NCBI GenBank assembly: GCA_015493625.1
Contig: WGCT01000291.1
Coordinates: 1-7,524 of the forward strand
DNA from: Draconibacterium sp.
GTDB taxonomy: Bacteria; Bacteroidota; Bacteroidia; Bacteroidales; Prolixibacteraceae
Direction: 5' to 3'
DNA length: 7,524 nt
The position numbers and the translations under genes are program-made. Under the pieces are notes generated by a model, which worked only from the letters and a program-made list of their open reading frames with translations, had not been told where the DNA came from and ran no database searches. Positions 1 to 7,019 of this stretch are shown piece after piece (within the stretch, counting starts at the first letter, position 1; each line of letters begins with the position of its first letter).

Positions 1-115
1 AATGAAATCAAGATATACCAAAGGAGGTGTAATCACCGGCAAAACTGCTTCATTTAAAAAAGCAATTGTTACTTTGGTTGACGGAGAAAGTATTGACTTT
101 TATAGTAATATTTAA
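1..115 (+). CDS. rplW: 50S ribosomal protein L23 (uL23), C-terminal part, truncated by the window start
   Basis: The frame starting at base 2 is open for 37 codons and ends in TAA at 113-115. It reads MKSRYTKGGV and closes with IDFYSNI, the typical C-terminus of Bacteroidota uL23. The first ATG (base 2) is most likely an internal methionine, because the family is about 95-100 residues long and the globular part must lie upstream. uL23 binds 23S rRNA domain III beside the peptide exit tunnel and is the docking site for trigger factor and SRP. It sits directly before rplB, six bases away, as in the standard S10 operon. The segment contains AAAGGAGGTG (20-29), a ten-base match to the anti-Shine-Dalgarno, encoding Lys-Gly-Gly-Val with no start codon at a suitable distance. 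Confidence 0.93.
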   Translation, partial: MKSRYTKGGVITGKTASFKKAIVTLVDGESIDFYSNI

Positions 116-121
116 TATACA

Positions 122-946
122 ATGGCAGTAAGAAAATTAAAACCAGTAACACCGGGTCAAAGGCACAAAATTATTGGCGCTTTTGATACCATTACTGCAT
201 CTACGCCTGAGAAATCATTGTTGGAGCCCCTGCGGAAATCTGGTGGCCGAAATAACCAGGGCCGCATGACAATGAGGTATAGAGGTGGGGGACACAAACG
301 CAAATACCGTGTTATCGACTTTAAACGCGATAAAGACGGCATTGCAGCTGTTGTCGATTCCATTCAGTACGACCCAAACCGTACTGCCCGCATCGCCCTT
401 CTGAAATATGAAGATGGCGAAAAAAGATACATCGTTGCACCTAACGGGTTGCAAGTTGGTCAAACGGTGAAAAGCGGTTCAGGAGCAGATCCTGAAGTGG
501 GAAACTCTCTACCACTATCTGAGATACCTCTCGGAACATTGGTTCACAACATTGAACTCCACCCTGGGCAGGGTGGCGTTATGGCTCGTAGTGCAGGCGC
601 GTATGCGCAGCTGACCTCTCGTGAAGGAAAATTCGCAATTTTGAAATTACCTTCAGGCGAATCTCGTATGGTACTCGTATCCTGTAAGGCTACAGTAGGT
701 ACTGTTGGAAATACAGAACACAACCTCGAAAAATCGGGTAAAGCCGGTCGTTCAAGGTGGTTAGGAAGAAGACCACGGGTACGTGGAGTTGTGATGAATC
801 CGGTAGATCACCCAATGGGTGGTGGTGAAGGTAAATCTTCAGGCGGACACCCACGCTCACGCACAGGTGTTCTTGCGAAAGGGTACAAAACCCGTTCGAA
901 GAAAAAAGCTTCCAGCAAGTATATTGTAGAACGTAGGAAAAAATAA
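122..946 (+). CDS. rplB: 50S ribosomal protein L2 (uL2)
   Basis: At 274 residues it matches the usual family length (273 in E. coli). uL2 is a primary 23S rRNA binder needed for subunit association and the peptidyl transferase centre. The N-terminal OB-like RNA-binding domain covers roughly residues 40-125, with GGRNNQGR at 41-48 and [12 protein letters not shown] at 52-63. An SH3-like domain follows to about residue 200. The C-terminal signature [12 protein letters not shown] is at 226-237, and His230 corresponds to the conserved histidine of that motif (His229 in E. coli). The tail is very basic and ends YIVERRKK. The ATG at 122 is chosen because [14 protein letters not shown] is the standard family N-terminus. 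Its leader is A/T-rich with no SD. GC content looks higher here than in the downstream genes, but I have not computed it. Confidence 0.98.
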   Translation: MAVRKLKPVTPGQRHKIIGAFDTITASTPEKSLLEPLRKSGGRNNQGRMTMRYRGGGHKRKYRVIDFKRDKDGIAAVVDSIQYDPNRTARIALLKYEDGEKRYIVAPNGLQVGQTVKSGSGADPEVGNSLPLSEIPLGTLVHNIELHPGQGGVMARSAGAYAQLTSREGKFAILKLPSGESRMVLVSCKATVGTVGNTEHNLEKSGKAGRSRWLGRRPRVRGVVMNPVDHPMGGGEGKSSGGHPRSRTGVLAKGYKTRSKKKASSKYIVERRKK

Positions 947-959
947 ATAGAGGAATATT

Positions 960-1229
960 ATGAGTCGTTCATTAAAAAAAGGTCCCTATATCGATTTTAA
1001 ACTCGAAAGAAAAGTGTTGGCAATGAATGATGCCAACAAAAAATCGGTTGTAAAAACATGGGCCAGAGCATCAGTAATTTCTCCTGATTTTGTAGGCCAT
1101 ACAATTGCTGTACATAACGGAAACAAATTCATACCGGTTTATATTACCGAAAACATGGTAGGACACCGTTTAGGCGAATTTGCTCCAACACGTACATACA
1201 GAGGTCATGGCGGGAACAAAAAGAGGTAA
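960..1229 (+). CDS. rpsS: 30S ribosomal protein S19 (uS19)
   Basis: The 89-residue product has the family's usual length. uS19 sits in the head of the 30S subunit, forms a pair with uS13, and contacts the A-site region and the 50S central protuberance. The N-terminus [12 protein letters not shown] is diagnostic. The C-terminal signature is present as [16 protein letters not shown] (residues 68-83), followed by a Lys/Arg-rich end. The gene lies 13 bp after rplB. AGAGGA at 949-954 is a moderate SD-like match five bases before the ATG, better than most starts in this window but weaker than that of rplF. Confidence 0.98.
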   Translation: MSRSLKKGPYIDFKLERKVLAMNDANKKSVVKTWARASVISPDFVGHTIAVHNGNKFIPVYITENMVGHRLGEFAPTRTYRGHGGNKKR

Positions 1230-1261
1230 GGCATAACTATTAATTTTAAAAAGAAAAGAAA

Positions 1262-1684
1262 ATGGGTGCCAGAAAAAGACTAGCAGCTGAAAAAAGAAAA
1301 GAAGAGAAAAAACAACAATATTTTGCTGTTTTAAAAAACTGCCCTACATCTCCACGAAAAATGAGGCTAGTAGCCGATATGATTCGTGGCGTTGAAGTGA
1401 ACAAAGCACTCGACCTTTTGAAATACTCGTCAAAAGAGTCGTCGCGCAGGGTAGAAAAACTTCTTCTTTCGGCCATCGCCAATTGGCAGGCTAAAAACGA
1501 AGGAGTTCGTTTAGAGGAAAGTGAACTTTACGTACAAAAAATCATGGTAGATTCAGGTCGAATTCTGAAACGTTTACGCCCGGCTCCACAAGGCCGCGCA
1601 CACCGAATTAGAAAACGCTCGAACCACGTGACTTTATTCGTAGATAGAAAAGAAAATGTTGTTGAAGAAAATCTTAATTCGTAA
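1262..1684 (+). CDS. rplV: 50S ribosomal protein L22 (uL22)
   Basis: uL22 contacts all six 23S rRNA domains, and its long beta-hairpin lines the exit tunnel near the macrolide site. The globular domain begins with [17 protein letters not shown] (27-43). The hairpin and family signature lie at about 100-127 ([18 protein letters not shown], then SNHVTLFV), and the hairpin tip has the same length as in E. coli, so no resistance-type insertion or deletion is visible. At 140 residues it is about 30 longer than E. coli L22 (110). Most of the excess is a basic N-terminal segment rich in Lys, Arg and Glu (residues 2-20) that is usual in Bacteroidota. The start is supported by MGARKR, the familiar opening in the group. 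The leader is A-rich (AAAAAGAAAAGAAA) with no SD core. Confidence 0.98.
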   Translation: MGARKRLAAEKRKEEKKQQYFAVLKNCPTSPRKMRLVADMIRGVEVNKALDLLKYSSKESSRRVEKLLLSAIANWQAKNEGVRLEESELYVQKIMVDSGRILKRLRPAPQGRAHRIRKRSNHVTLFVDRKENVVEENLNS

Positions 1685-1687
1685 TAG

Positions 1688-2395
1688 ATGGGACAAAAAG
1701 TAAATCCGATAGCAAATCGTTTGGGGTTCATTAAAGGATGGGACTCAAATTGGTTCGGTGGTGATAACTACGGCGACAAATTGGTTGAAGACCATAAAAT
1801 CAGAGAATATCTGAACGCCCGTTTGGCAAAAGCCAGCATTTCAAGAATCGTTATTGAACGCACCTTGAAATTAATCACCATCACTGTACATACTTCTCGC
1901 CCCGGTATTATTATTGGGAAAGGCGGTCAAGAAGTTGACAAGTTAAAAGAAGAATTAAAGAAAATTACGAACAAAGAGGTTCAAATCAACATTTTCGAGA
2001 TTAAACGTCCTGAACTCGATGCCAAAATAGTTGCAAATAACATTGCAAGGCAAATCGAGGGTAAAATTGCTTACCGCAGGGCTACTAAAATGGCTATTGC
2101 TTCAACCATGAGAATGGGAGCCGAAGGAATCAAAGTATTGGTTTCGGGAAGGCTTAACGGAGCAGAAATGGCTCGTTCTGAAATGTATAAGGATGGCCGT
2201 ACTCCATTGCACACTTTGCGTGCCGACATCGACTACGCATTGGCAGAAGCTTTAACAAAAACCGGACTGGTTGGCGTAAAAGTTTGGATATGTAAGGGTA
2301 TGGTTTATGGTAATCGCGACCTTTCACCTAATCTGGGGCAAAAACCCGGACGTGGCGGAAAAGGCGGCGGAAACCGTAACAGACGAAGAAAATAG
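1688..2395 (+). CDS. rpsC: 30S ribosomal protein S3 (uS3)
   Basis: The 235-residue protein is full length. uS3 sits at the mRNA entry channel of the 30S head and contributes to mRNA unwinding together with uS4 and uS5. The N-terminus [13 protein letters not shown] is diagnostic. A type II KH domain follows, with its GxxG loop as GKGG at 77-80. Tyr-Arg-Arg at 129-131 and Lys134 align with the E. coli residues linked to helicase activity (Arg131, Arg132, Lys135). The C-terminal domain signature is [19 protein letters not shown] (147-165). The tail after residue 217 is Gly/Lys/Arg-rich ([16 protein letters not shown]), a disordered extension common in the family. The ATG lies three bases after the rplV stop (TAATAGATG), so translation is probably coupled. 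Confidence 0.98.
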   Translation: MGQKVNPIANRLGFIKGWDSNWFGGDNYGDKLVEDHKIREYLNARLAKASISRIVIERTLKLITITVHTSRPGIIIGKGGQEVDKLKEELKKITNKEVQINIFEIKRPELDAKIVANNIARQIEGKIAYRRATKMAIASTMRMGAEGIKVLVSGRLNGAEMARSEMYKDGRTPLHTLRADIDYALAEALTKTGLVGVKVWICKGMVYGNRDLSPNLGQKPGRGGKGGGNRNRRRK

Positions 2396-2422
2396 TGGTT
2401 TAACACTCAGAATAATTAAAGG

Positions 2423-2845
2423 ATGTTACAGCCGAAAAAAGTAAAATTTAGAAGAGTACAAAAGGGTCGAATGAAAGGAAATGCCCAAAGGGGTAATCAA
2501 CTCGCATTCGGTTCATTTGGAATTAAGTCGTTAGAAGAAGCGTGGATTACCGGTCGCCAGATTGAGGCGGCAAGGGTTGCGGTAACCCGTCATATGCAAC
2601 GACAAGGTCAGATATGGATACGGATTTTTCCCGACAAGCCTATTACCAAAAAACCAGCCGAAGTAAGGATGGGTAAAGGTAAAGGTGCTCCTGAAGCATT
2701 TGTTGCTCCGGTTTCTCCAGGGCGTATTATGATTGAAGCCGACGGTGTGCCATTTGAAATGGCAAAAGAAGCTTTAAGATTAGCCGCTCAGAAATTACCG
2801 GTTAAAACAAAGTTTATGATTAGACGTGATTATGTTGAAGAATAA
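2423..2845 (+). CDS. rplP: 50S ribosomal protein L16 (uL16)
   Basis: uL16 is a late-assembling 50S protein that organises the A-site and P-site tRNA acceptor regions and the binding site for recycling factor. The 140-residue product opens with [11 protein letters not shown], the common Bacteroidota start. The first family motif is [15 protein letters not shown] (24-38). The second is [17 protein letters not shown] (72-88), in which Arg82 aligns with the arginine hydroxylated by an oxygenase in E. coli (Arg81). Whether it is modified here cannot be seen. The 27 bp leader after rpsC has only AAAGG abutting the ATG, too close to act as an SD. Confidence 0.98.
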   Translation: MLQPKKVKFRRVQKGRMKGNAQRGNQLAFGSFGIKSLEEAWITGRQIEAARVAVTRHMQRQGQIWIRIFPDKPITKKPAEVRMGKGKGAPEAFVAPVSPGRIMIEADGVPFEMAKEALRLAAQKLPVKTKFMIRRDYVEE

Positions 2846-2857
2846 AATTGGTGAATA

Positions 2858-3061
2858 ATGAAAATTTCTGAAATCAAAGAACTGACGAGCAAAGAGATCG
2901 TCGAAAGATTACAGGTTGAAAAGGAAAACCTTGTTCGCCTTAAATTAAATCATGCCGTATCGCCGCTCGAAAATCCTTTTAAAATAAAGGAAAGCAAGCA
3001 AGATATAGCAAGAATGAAAACTATTCTTCGCGAAAGAGAATTAAACGAAAATCAGAATTAA
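2858..3061 (+). CDS. rpmC: 50S ribosomal protein L29 (uL29)
   Basis: This 67-residue protein is of normal family size (about 60-75). uL29 forms a small two-helix coiled-coil hairpin near the exit tunnel beside uL23 and contributes to the docking surface for nascent-chain factors. The first helix includes the opening MKISEIKELTSKEIVERL. The second carries the family signature at about 45-62 (KESKQDIARMKTILRERE), preceded by ENPFKI at 38-43. The position between rplP and rpsQ is canonical. It lies 12 bp after rplP with no SD. Confidence 0.97.
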   Translation: MKISEIKELTSKEIVERLQVEKENLVRLKLNHAVSPLENPFKIKESKQDIARMKTILRERELNENQN

Positions 3062-3067
3062 TTCACG

Positions 3068-3334
3068 ATGGAAGAAAAAAAAGTAAGAAATCTCAGGAAA
3101 GAGAGAATCGGAGTTGTTGTTAGTAGTAAAATGGACAAGTCGATAGTGGTAGCTGTAAAACGTAAAGTAAAGCACCCTATTTACGGTAAGTTCGTTAACA
3201 AAACAACAAAATTCCATGCGCATGACGAAAACAATACCTGCAACGAAGGCGACACTGTAAAGATAATGGAAACACGTCCGCTCAGTAAAACTAAATGTTG
3301 GAGATTAGTTGAAATAATGGAAAGAGCTAAGTAA
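3068..3334 (+). CDS. rpsQ: 30S ribosomal protein S17 (uS17)
   Basis: uS17 is a primary 16S rRNA binder with an OB fold that helps assemble the 5' and central domains of the 30S body. Visible family features are [18 protein letters not shown] (13-30), KHPIYGKF (35-42) and the C-terminal signature [16 protein letters not shown] (61-76). The 88-residue length fits the family. It follows rpmC by six bases and is two bases from rplN, so translational coupling at both ends is likely. In the usual nomenclature it closes the S10 operon. I see no promoter or terminator separating it from the spc genes. Confidence 0.98.
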   Translation: MEEKKVRNLRKERIGVVVSSKMDKSIVVAVKRKVKHPIYGKFVNKTTKFHAHDENNTCNEGDTVKIMETRPLSKTKCWRLVEIMERAK

Positions 3335-3336
3335 TC

Positions 3337-3702
3337 ATGATACAACAAGAATCAAGATGTTCGGTAGCCGACAATAGCGGCGCAAAAGAAGTACTCGTTA
3401 TTCGTGTTCTGGGAGGAACAAGAAAACGTTACGCTTCTTTAGGCGACACCGTTGTGGTTACAGTAAAAAGTGCAATGCCAGCCGGTGAGGTAAAAAAAGG
3501 AACAGTATCGCGCGCTATTGTAGTACGTACGAAAAAAGAAAATCGTCGAGCCGACGGTTCTTATATTCGTTTCGACGACAATGCCGTAGTTCTTTTAACA
3601 GCAACAGGAGAAATGCGAGGAACACGTATTTTCGGGCCGGTAGCACGTGAATTGCGAGATAAGAATATGAAAATCATTTCACTCGCACCAGAAGTACTAT
3701 AA
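3337..3702 (+). CDS. rplN: 50S ribosomal protein L14 (uL14)
   Basis: uL14 lies at the 50S face that meets the 30S subunit, contributes to bridges with 16S rRNA helix 14, and is the binding site for silencing factor RsfS. The protein opens [18 protein letters not shown], has the conserved [14 protein letters not shown] (24-37), and carries the family signature [17 protein letters not shown] (71-87). The end, [22 protein letters not shown] (100-121), is also standard. Its 121 residues match the family (about 122). The gap of two bases after rpsQ leaves no room for a separate promoter except inside rpsQ. Confidence 0.99.
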   Translation: MIQQESRCSVADNSGAKEVLVIRVLGGTRKRYASLGDTVVVTVKSAMPAGEVKKGTVSRAIVVRTKKENRRADGSYIRFDDNAVVLLTATGEMRGTRIFGPVARELRDKNMKIISLAPEVL

Positions 3703-3719
3703 TTAGTAAAAAGCTCAAA

Positions 3720-4043
3720 ATGCAGAAAAAGTTACACATAAAGAAAGGTGACACTGTTGTTGTAAATACCGGAAACGACAAAGGCACAAAAGGCCGCGTT
3801 TTAGAAGTATTTACAAAAAGCAGCAGAGCAATTGTAGAAGGTGTTAATATGATGAAGAAACATACCAAACCCAACGCGGAAACGCCACAAGGAGGTATTA
3901 TCGAAAAAGAAGCACCGGTACACATCTCAAACCTTATGTTAGTCGATCCCAAATCGGGAGAACCTACACGTATCGGAAGGAGATTGGATGACAATGGTAA
4001 ATTAGTTCGTTTTTCTAAAAAATCTGGAGAGGAGATAAAGTAA
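3720..4043 (+). CDS. rplX: 50S ribosomal protein L24 (uL24)
   Basis: uL24 is an assembly initiator that binds the 5' region of 23S rRNA and lies near the tunnel exit. A KOW motif occupies about residues 5-32 ([20 protein letters not shown] at 6-25). The second conserved block is [13 protein letters not shown] (40-52), followed by [14 protein letters not shown] (58-71). It has 107 residues, near the usual 100-105. Its stop TAA shares one base with the rplE ATG (TAATG). The last codons, Gly-Glu-Glu, are written GGAGAGGAG and sit at SD distance from the rplE start, so the end of this gene seems to double as the rplE ribosome-binding region. An internal AAGGAGGT at 3889-3896 encodes Gln-Gly-Gly and is not near a start. 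Confidence 0.98.
   Translation: MQKKLHIKKGDTVVVNTGNDKGTKGRVLEVFTKSSRAIVEGVNMMKKHTKPNAETPQGGIIEKEAPVHISNLMLVDPKSGEPTRIGRRLDDNGKLVRFSKKSGEEIK
4026..4034 (+). promoter_or_regulatory. Purine-rich SD-like sequence before rplE, inside rplX
   Basis: GGAGAGGAG occupies the Gly-Glu-Glu codons near the end of rplX and ends eight bases before the rplE ATG. Together with the TAATG stop-start overlap it suggests termination-reinitiation coupling. The match to the anti-SD is partial (GAGGAG rather than AGGAGG), and the codons are also constrained by protein sequence, so a regulatory role is only an inference. Confidence 0.4.
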
Positions 4044-4600
4044 TGGCTTACATACCAACTCTTAAAAAGAAATATCAGGAAGAAATAATCCCTTCGTTAA
4101 AGAAAGAGTTCGATTACTCTTCTATAATGCAGGTTCCTAAGTTAGAAAAAATTGTCCTAAACCAAGGAGTGGGAGCAGCAATCGCCGATAAAAAGCTGAT
4201 TGATATTGCCCAAACCGAAATGACCATGATTGCCGGCCAAAAAGCCGTACAAACCGTGTCGAAAAAGGACATCTCTAATTTTAAACTGAGAAAGAAAATG
4301 CCAATTGGCGTGCGTGTTACATTACGTCGCGACCAAATGTATGAGTTCTTAGATCGTTTAATTGCAGTGGCATTGCCACGTATTCGCGACTTTCGCGGAA
4401 TTGAAAGCAAAATGGACGGACGAGGCAACTATACACTAGGCATACCAGAACAAATTGTTTTTCCCGAAATTGTACTCGACAAAGTGAGTAAAATTAACGG
4501 AATGAACATTACCTTTGTTACTTCAGCAAAAACCGACGAAGAAGGTTTTGCTTTGTTGAAAGAAATAGGTTTACCATTTAAAAACGTTAAAAAGAACTAG
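4043..4600 (+). CDS. rplE: 50S ribosomal protein L5 (uL5)
   Basis: uL5 binds 5S rRNA, together with uL18, in the central protuberance and contacts P-site tRNA and uS13. The 185-residue length is typical (179 in E. coli). Recognisable blocks are [13 protein letters not shown] (32-44), [12 protein letters not shown] (64-75), the [15 protein letters not shown] segment (81-95), and [11 protein letters not shown] (110-120). [16 protein letters not shown] (128-143) and the C-terminal [16 protein letters not shown] (153-168) complete the match. The ATG at 4043 overlaps the rplX stop by one base and gives the standard [11 protein letters not shown] start, so termination-reinitiation coupling with rplX is the likely mode of translation. 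Confidence 0.99.
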   Translation: MAYIPTLKKKYQEEIIPSLKKEFDYSSIMQVPKLEKIVLNQGVGAAIADKKLIDIAQTEMTMIAGQKAVQTVSKKDISNFKLRKKMPIGVRVTLRRDQMYEFLDRLIAVALPRIRDFRGIESKMDGRGNYTLGIPEQIVFPEIVLDKVSKINGMNITFVTSAKTDEEGFALLKEIGLPFKNVKKN

Positions 4601-4602
4601 TA

Positions 4603-4872
4603 ATGGCTAAAGAATCAATGAAAGCACGCGAAGTTAAACGTGCAAAGTTAGTTGAGAAATACGCCGAAAAACGTGCCATGCTGAAAGCAGAAGGTGACTG
4701 GGTAGGTTTGCAAAAACTTCCCAAGAACTCATCGAAAGTACGTTTGCACAACCGTTGCAAACTTACAGGTCGTCCAAAAGGCTATATGCGCCAATTCGGA
4801 ATCAGCAGAATTAATTTTAGGGAAATGGCATCAGCCGGTTTAATTCCCGGAGTTAAAAAGGCAAGTTGGTAA
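4603..4872 (+). CDS. rpsN: 30S ribosomal protein S14 (uS14), zinc-free long form
   Basis: uS14 is a late-assembling protein of the 30S head that contacts 16S rRNA near uS3 and uS10. The 89-residue protein is the long form. The conserved C-terminal block [20 protein letters not shown] (50-69) and the ending IPGVKKASW are both present. Only one cysteine (Cys52) exists in the protein, so the paired CxxC knuckles of the roughly 61-residue zinc-binding form are absent. It is therefore the zinc-independent type, as in E. coli (101 residues). The gene begins two bases after rplE (TAGTAATG), without an SD. Confidence 0.98.
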   Translation: MAKESMKAREVKRAKLVEKYAEKRAMLKAEGDWVGLQKLPKNSSKVRLHNRCKLTGRPKGYMRQFGISRINFREMASAGLIPGVKKASW

Positions 4873-4890
4873 TCGTTTAAAACTTAAAAA

Positions 4891-5298
4891 ATGAGTAAAG
4901 TAACAGATCCAATAGCAGATTTTCTGACAAGGATAAGAAATGGAATTCAGGCAAAACACCGCGTAGTAGACATTCCTGCTTCGAGTTTGAAAAAAGAGAT
5001 GACCAAACTTTTAAAAGAGAAAGGATACATCTTAAACTACAAATTTGAAGACGATGTTAACTACCAGGGAAACATTAAAATTGCCTTAAAATTTAATCCG
5101 GAAACGAAAATTTCTGCAATTAAAAAATTAGAACGTATAAGCAAACCAGGGTTACGTCAATATTGTGATTCAACAAATATTCCACGTGTACTTAATGGTT
5201 TAGGCATAGCAATTCTCTCAACATCGAAAGGTGTTATTACCGACAAAGAAGCCCGCGAGCTTGGTGTTGGCGGAGAAATTTTATGTTACGTCTATTAA
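4891..5298 (+). CDS. rpsH: 30S ribosomal protein S8 (uS8)
   Basis: uS8 binds helix 21 of 16S rRNA and organises the central domain of the 30S subunit. In E. coli it is also the translational repressor of the spc operon. The N-terminal domain carries [19 protein letters not shown] (5-23) and [19 protein letters not shown] (29-47). The C-terminal domain has [10 protein letters not shown] (82-91), [18 protein letters not shown] (98-115) and the terminal GGEILCYVY (127-135). At 135 residues it is close to the family norm (about 130). Serine and glycine residues of the STSKG rRNA-binding loop are intact. Whether it represses this operon is unknown, and I could not identify a mimic of its rRNA site at the rplX-rplE junction. 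Confidence 0.99.
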   Translation: MSKVTDPIADFLTRIRNGIQAKHRVVDIPASSLKKEMTKLLKEKGYILNYKFEDDVNYQGNIKIALKFNPETKISAIKKLERISKPGLRQYCDSTNIPRVLNGLGIAILSTSKGVITDKEARELGVGGEILCYVY

Positions 5299-5305
5299 AA
5301 GGAGG
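5297..5305 (+). promoter_or_regulatory. Strong Shine-Dalgarno sequence of rplF
   Basis: AAAAGGAGG lies in the 15-bp rpsH-rplF gap and begins inside the rpsH stop codon. Eight bases separate it from the rplF ATG at 5314, an ideal spacing. It is the only AGGAGG hexamer I find placed correctly before a start in this window. Most other starts here have A/T-rich leaders with no SD, as expected for Bacteroidota. Its function in this host is inferred from position only. Confidence 0.8.
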
Positions 5306-5313
5306 AAAAATCA

Positions 5314-5871
5314 ATGTCAAGAATAGGTAAATTACCCATTACAATTCCCACAGGAGTAACCGTTTCGGTTAGCGACGACAACGTAGTTACCGTAAAAGGA
5401 GCTCTCGGCGAATTGACACAGAAAATTGATACTGATATTGAAGTGTCGATTGAAGACAACGTAATTAATGTAAAAAGAGGCGACGAATCAAAACGTCAAA
5501 AATCGATGCACGGGCTGTATCGCTCTTTAATCAACAACATGGTTGTTGGAGTTACAAAAGGTTACGAGATTAAGTTAGAGTTAGTAGGTGTTGGATACCG
5601 TGCCGAATTAATGCCCGGTAACGTGCTCGACCTTGTATTAGGTTTTGCTCACCACACCTATATGCAACTTCCTCCCGAAGTAAAAGTTGAGGCCAAATCT
5701 GATAAACGAAGCAATCCGATAGTTACACTTAAAAGTATCGATAAACAATTAATCGGTCAGGTAGCTGCAAAAATCAGATCGTTCCGTAAACCTGAACCTT
5801 ACAAAGGAAAAGGTATTAAGTTTGTTGGCGAAGTATTAAGGCGCAAAGCTGGTAAAGCTGCTGCAAAATAA
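5314..5871 (+). CDS. rplF: 50S ribosomal protein L6 (uL6)
   Basis: uL6 binds 23S rRNA helix 97 near the sarcin-ricin loop and supports the factor-binding site and late 50S assembly. The protein has two similar alpha/beta domains, about residues 1-82 and 83-185. It opens MSRIGKLPITIPTGV. The first domain includes VVTVKGALGEL (24-34) and the second GYEIKLELVGVGYRA (83-97). The family signature RKPEPYKGKGIKF (158-170) is followed by GEVLRRKAGKAAAK at the C-terminus. Its 185 residues are slightly more than E. coli (177). The start is fixed by the N-terminus and by an excellent SD eight bases upstream, which is exceptional within this window. Confidence 0.99.
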   Translation: MSRIGKLPITIPTGVTVSVSDDNVVTVKGALGELTQKIDTDIEVSIEDNVINVKRGDESKRQKSMHGLYRSLINNMVVGVTKGYEIKLELVGVGYRAELMPGNVLDLVLGFAHHTYMQLPPEVKVEAKSDKRSNPIVTLKSIDKQLIGQVAAKIRSFRKPEPYKGKGIKFVGEVLRRKAGKAAAK

Positions 5872-5889
5872 TTTATAAAATTAATTATT

Positions 5890-6246
5890 ATGGCATTAAC
5901 AAAATTAGAAAGACGTGCAAGGATTAAGAATCGGGTACGTGTAGTTGTTTCCGGCACAGCAGAGCGACCAAGATTGAGCGTTTACAGAAGTAACAAGCAA
6001 ATTTATGCTCAACTTATAGACGATGCTCAGGGAGTAACCCTGACTGCTGCCGGATCAACCGACAAAACAATTGTTGGAAAAGAAGGAAGTAAATCTGAGA
6101 AAGCTACAATGGTAGGTAATTTAATTGCCGAAAAAGCTTTGGCTTTAGGCATTACCGAAGTTGTATTCGATAGAGGTGGAAATTTATACCACGGAAGAAT
6201 TAAACAATTAGCTGATGCTGCCCGTAAAGGTGGCCTTAAATTCTAA
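5890..6246 (+). CDS. rplR: 50S ribosomal protein L18 (uL18)
   Basis: uL18 binds 5S rRNA and, with uL5, anchors it in the central protuberance. The 118-residue length equals the family norm (117 in E. coli). The basic N-terminus [11 protein letters not shown] (7-17) is the flexible 5S-binding tail. It is followed by [20 protein letters not shown] (26-45). The conserved C-terminal block is [20 protein letters not shown] (91-110), ending ARKGGLKF. The leader between rplF and this gene is 18 bp of almost pure A/T with no SD. Confidence 0.98.
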   Translation: MALTKLERRARIKNRVRVVVSGTAERPRLSVYRSNKQIYAQLIDDAQGVTLTAAGSTDKTIVGKEGSKSEKATMVGNLIAEKALALGITEVVFDRGGNLYHGRIKQLADAARKGGLKF

Positions 6247-6252
6247 TATATT

Positions 6253-6768
6253 ATGGCGAAATTAAGCAATAAAGTAAAAACAAGCGACCTGGAACTAAAA
6301 GACAGGTTGGTAGCCATTAACCGTGTTACAAAAGTTACAAAAGGAGGCCGTACATTCAGTTTCTCGGCCATTGTAATTGTTGGTAACGAAGACGGAATTG
6401 TTGGATGGGGGCTTGGAAAAGCCAGCGAAGTAACAACCGCTATCTCTAAAGGAGTAGACGCAGCTAAGAAAAATCTGGTAAAAATTCCGGTTATTAACGG
6501 AACAATACCTCACGAACAAACTGCAAAGTTTGGCGGAGCAAACGTACTGCTAAAACCAGCTTCATCGGGTACCGGTGTAAAAGCAGGAGGTGCAATGCGT
6601 GCTGTATTAGAAAGCGTTGGAATTCACGACATTTTGGCAAAATCAAAAGGATCGTCGAACCCACATAACCTTGTAAAAGCAACAATGGCTGCACTGCTTG
6701 AGTTAAGAGACGCATACACAGTTGCCGAACACAGAGGTGTTTCATTAGAAAAAGTTTTTAAAGGATAA
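6253..6768 (+). CDS. rpsE: 30S ribosomal protein S5 (uS5)
   Basis: uS5 lies at the mRNA entry side of the 30S subunit and influences decoding fidelity and mRNA unwinding. The N-terminal double-stranded-RNA-binding-like domain covers about residues 15-82, with [20 protein letters not shown] at 22-41 and [18 protein letters not shown] (43-60). The loop at 22-32 that confers spectinomycin resistance when altered in E. coli is intact in length. The C-terminal domain includes [18 protein letters not shown] (86-103) and [12 protein letters not shown] (133-144). The total of 171 residues is normal. Two AGGAGG hexamers fall inside it (6342-6347 and 6585-6590), each over Gly-Gly codons. The second is only four bases from an in-frame Met codon. 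Confidence 0.98.
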   Translation: MAKLSNKVKTSDLELKDRLVAINRVTKVTKGGRTFSFSAIVIVGNEDGIVGWGLGKASEVTTAISKGVDAAKKNLVKIPVINGTIPHEQTAKFGGANVLLKPASSGTGVKAGGAMRAVLESVGIHDILAKSKGSSNPHNLVKATMAALLELRDAYTVAEHRGVSLEKVFKG

Positions 6769-6775
6769 CACAGTT

Positions 6776-6958
6776 ATGGCAAAGCTTAAAATTACACAAG
6801 TAAAAAGTAGTATCGGTTCAACAAAACGCCAAAAGGCAACTTTAGCAGCGTTAGGTTTAAAAAAATTAAACCGCCCAATTGTTCACGAAGCTACTCCTCA
6901 AATTGTTGGCATGGTTAATAAATTGAGGCATTTAATAAGTGTTGAAGAAGTTGAATAA
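6776..6958 (+). CDS. rpmD: 50S ribosomal protein L30 (uL30)
   Basis: This 60-residue protein matches the short bacterial uL30 (59 in E. coli), a 23S rRNA binder on the solvent side near 5S rRNA. The N-terminus KLKITQVKSSIGSTKRQKAT (3-22) and LGLKKLNRPIVHE (26-38) are the family's conserved blocks, followed by PQIVGMVNKLRHLISVEEV. uL30 is lost in some bacteria but is intact here. It follows rpsE by seven bases without an SD. It is followed by the longest gap in the window. Confidence 0.97.
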   Translation: MAKLKITQVKSSIGSTKRQKATLAALGLKKLNRPIVHEATPQIVGMVNKLRHLISVEEVE

Positions 6959-6970
6959 TATTTTAAATAC

Positions 6971-7019
6971 TGAAAAATTGAAACAAATTTCTATTTTAGA
7001 AACAAATTTCAACTTTCAA
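6971..7019 (+). repeat. Tandem 12-mer forming an imperfect hairpin in the rpmD-rplO gap
   Basis: The 86-bp gap at 6959-7044 holds GAAACAAATTTC twice, at 6980-6991 and 6999-7010 (19-base period). The 12-mer is itself GAAA-N4-TTTC. The surrounding bases extend it to a hairpin with arms 6971-6991 and 6999-7019 and a 7-base loop (TATTTTA). Pairs TTGAAA/TTTCAA (6978-6983 with 7007-7012) and TTTC/GAAA are exact, with a 4x4 internal mismatch between them. The structure is A/T-rich, has no U-tract and is not a clear terminator. The rest of the gap shows nothing I recognise: no open reading frame, promoter or SD. Confidence 0.55.

Noticed and set aside
157..463. Two minus-strand open frames of 68 and 82 codons opposite rplB
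   Set aside because: They lie wholly inside rplB, resemble no protein I know and lack start signals. The same holds for the other minus-strand frames opposite rplV, rpsQ, rplN-rplX, rplE, rpsE and rplO.
4010..4080. uS8 operator at the rplX-rplE junction, as in E. coli
   Set aside because: I could not draw a stem resembling 16S helix 21. The only pairing seen was a four-base AGAG/CTCT match across a long loop.
5869..5883. Inverted repeat TAATTT-ATA-AAATTA at the rplF-rplR junction
   Set aside because: It has six pure A/T pairs with a three-base loop in an almost pure A/T spacer and includes the stop codon. It is expected by chance and too weak to be stable.
6978..6999. Possible Bacteroidota promoter before rplO (TTG at 6978-6980 with TATTTTAG at 6992-6999)
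   Set aside because: The -7 element TAnnTTTG is matched imperfectly and the spacing of 11 bases is far shorter than the usual near 19, so it is probably chance in A/T-rich DNA.
6971..7019. Rho-independent terminator in the rpmD-rplO gap
   Set aside because: The stem is A/T-rich with a 4x4 internal mismatch, and no run of T follows the right arm. A terminator would also cut the operon before rplO and secY.
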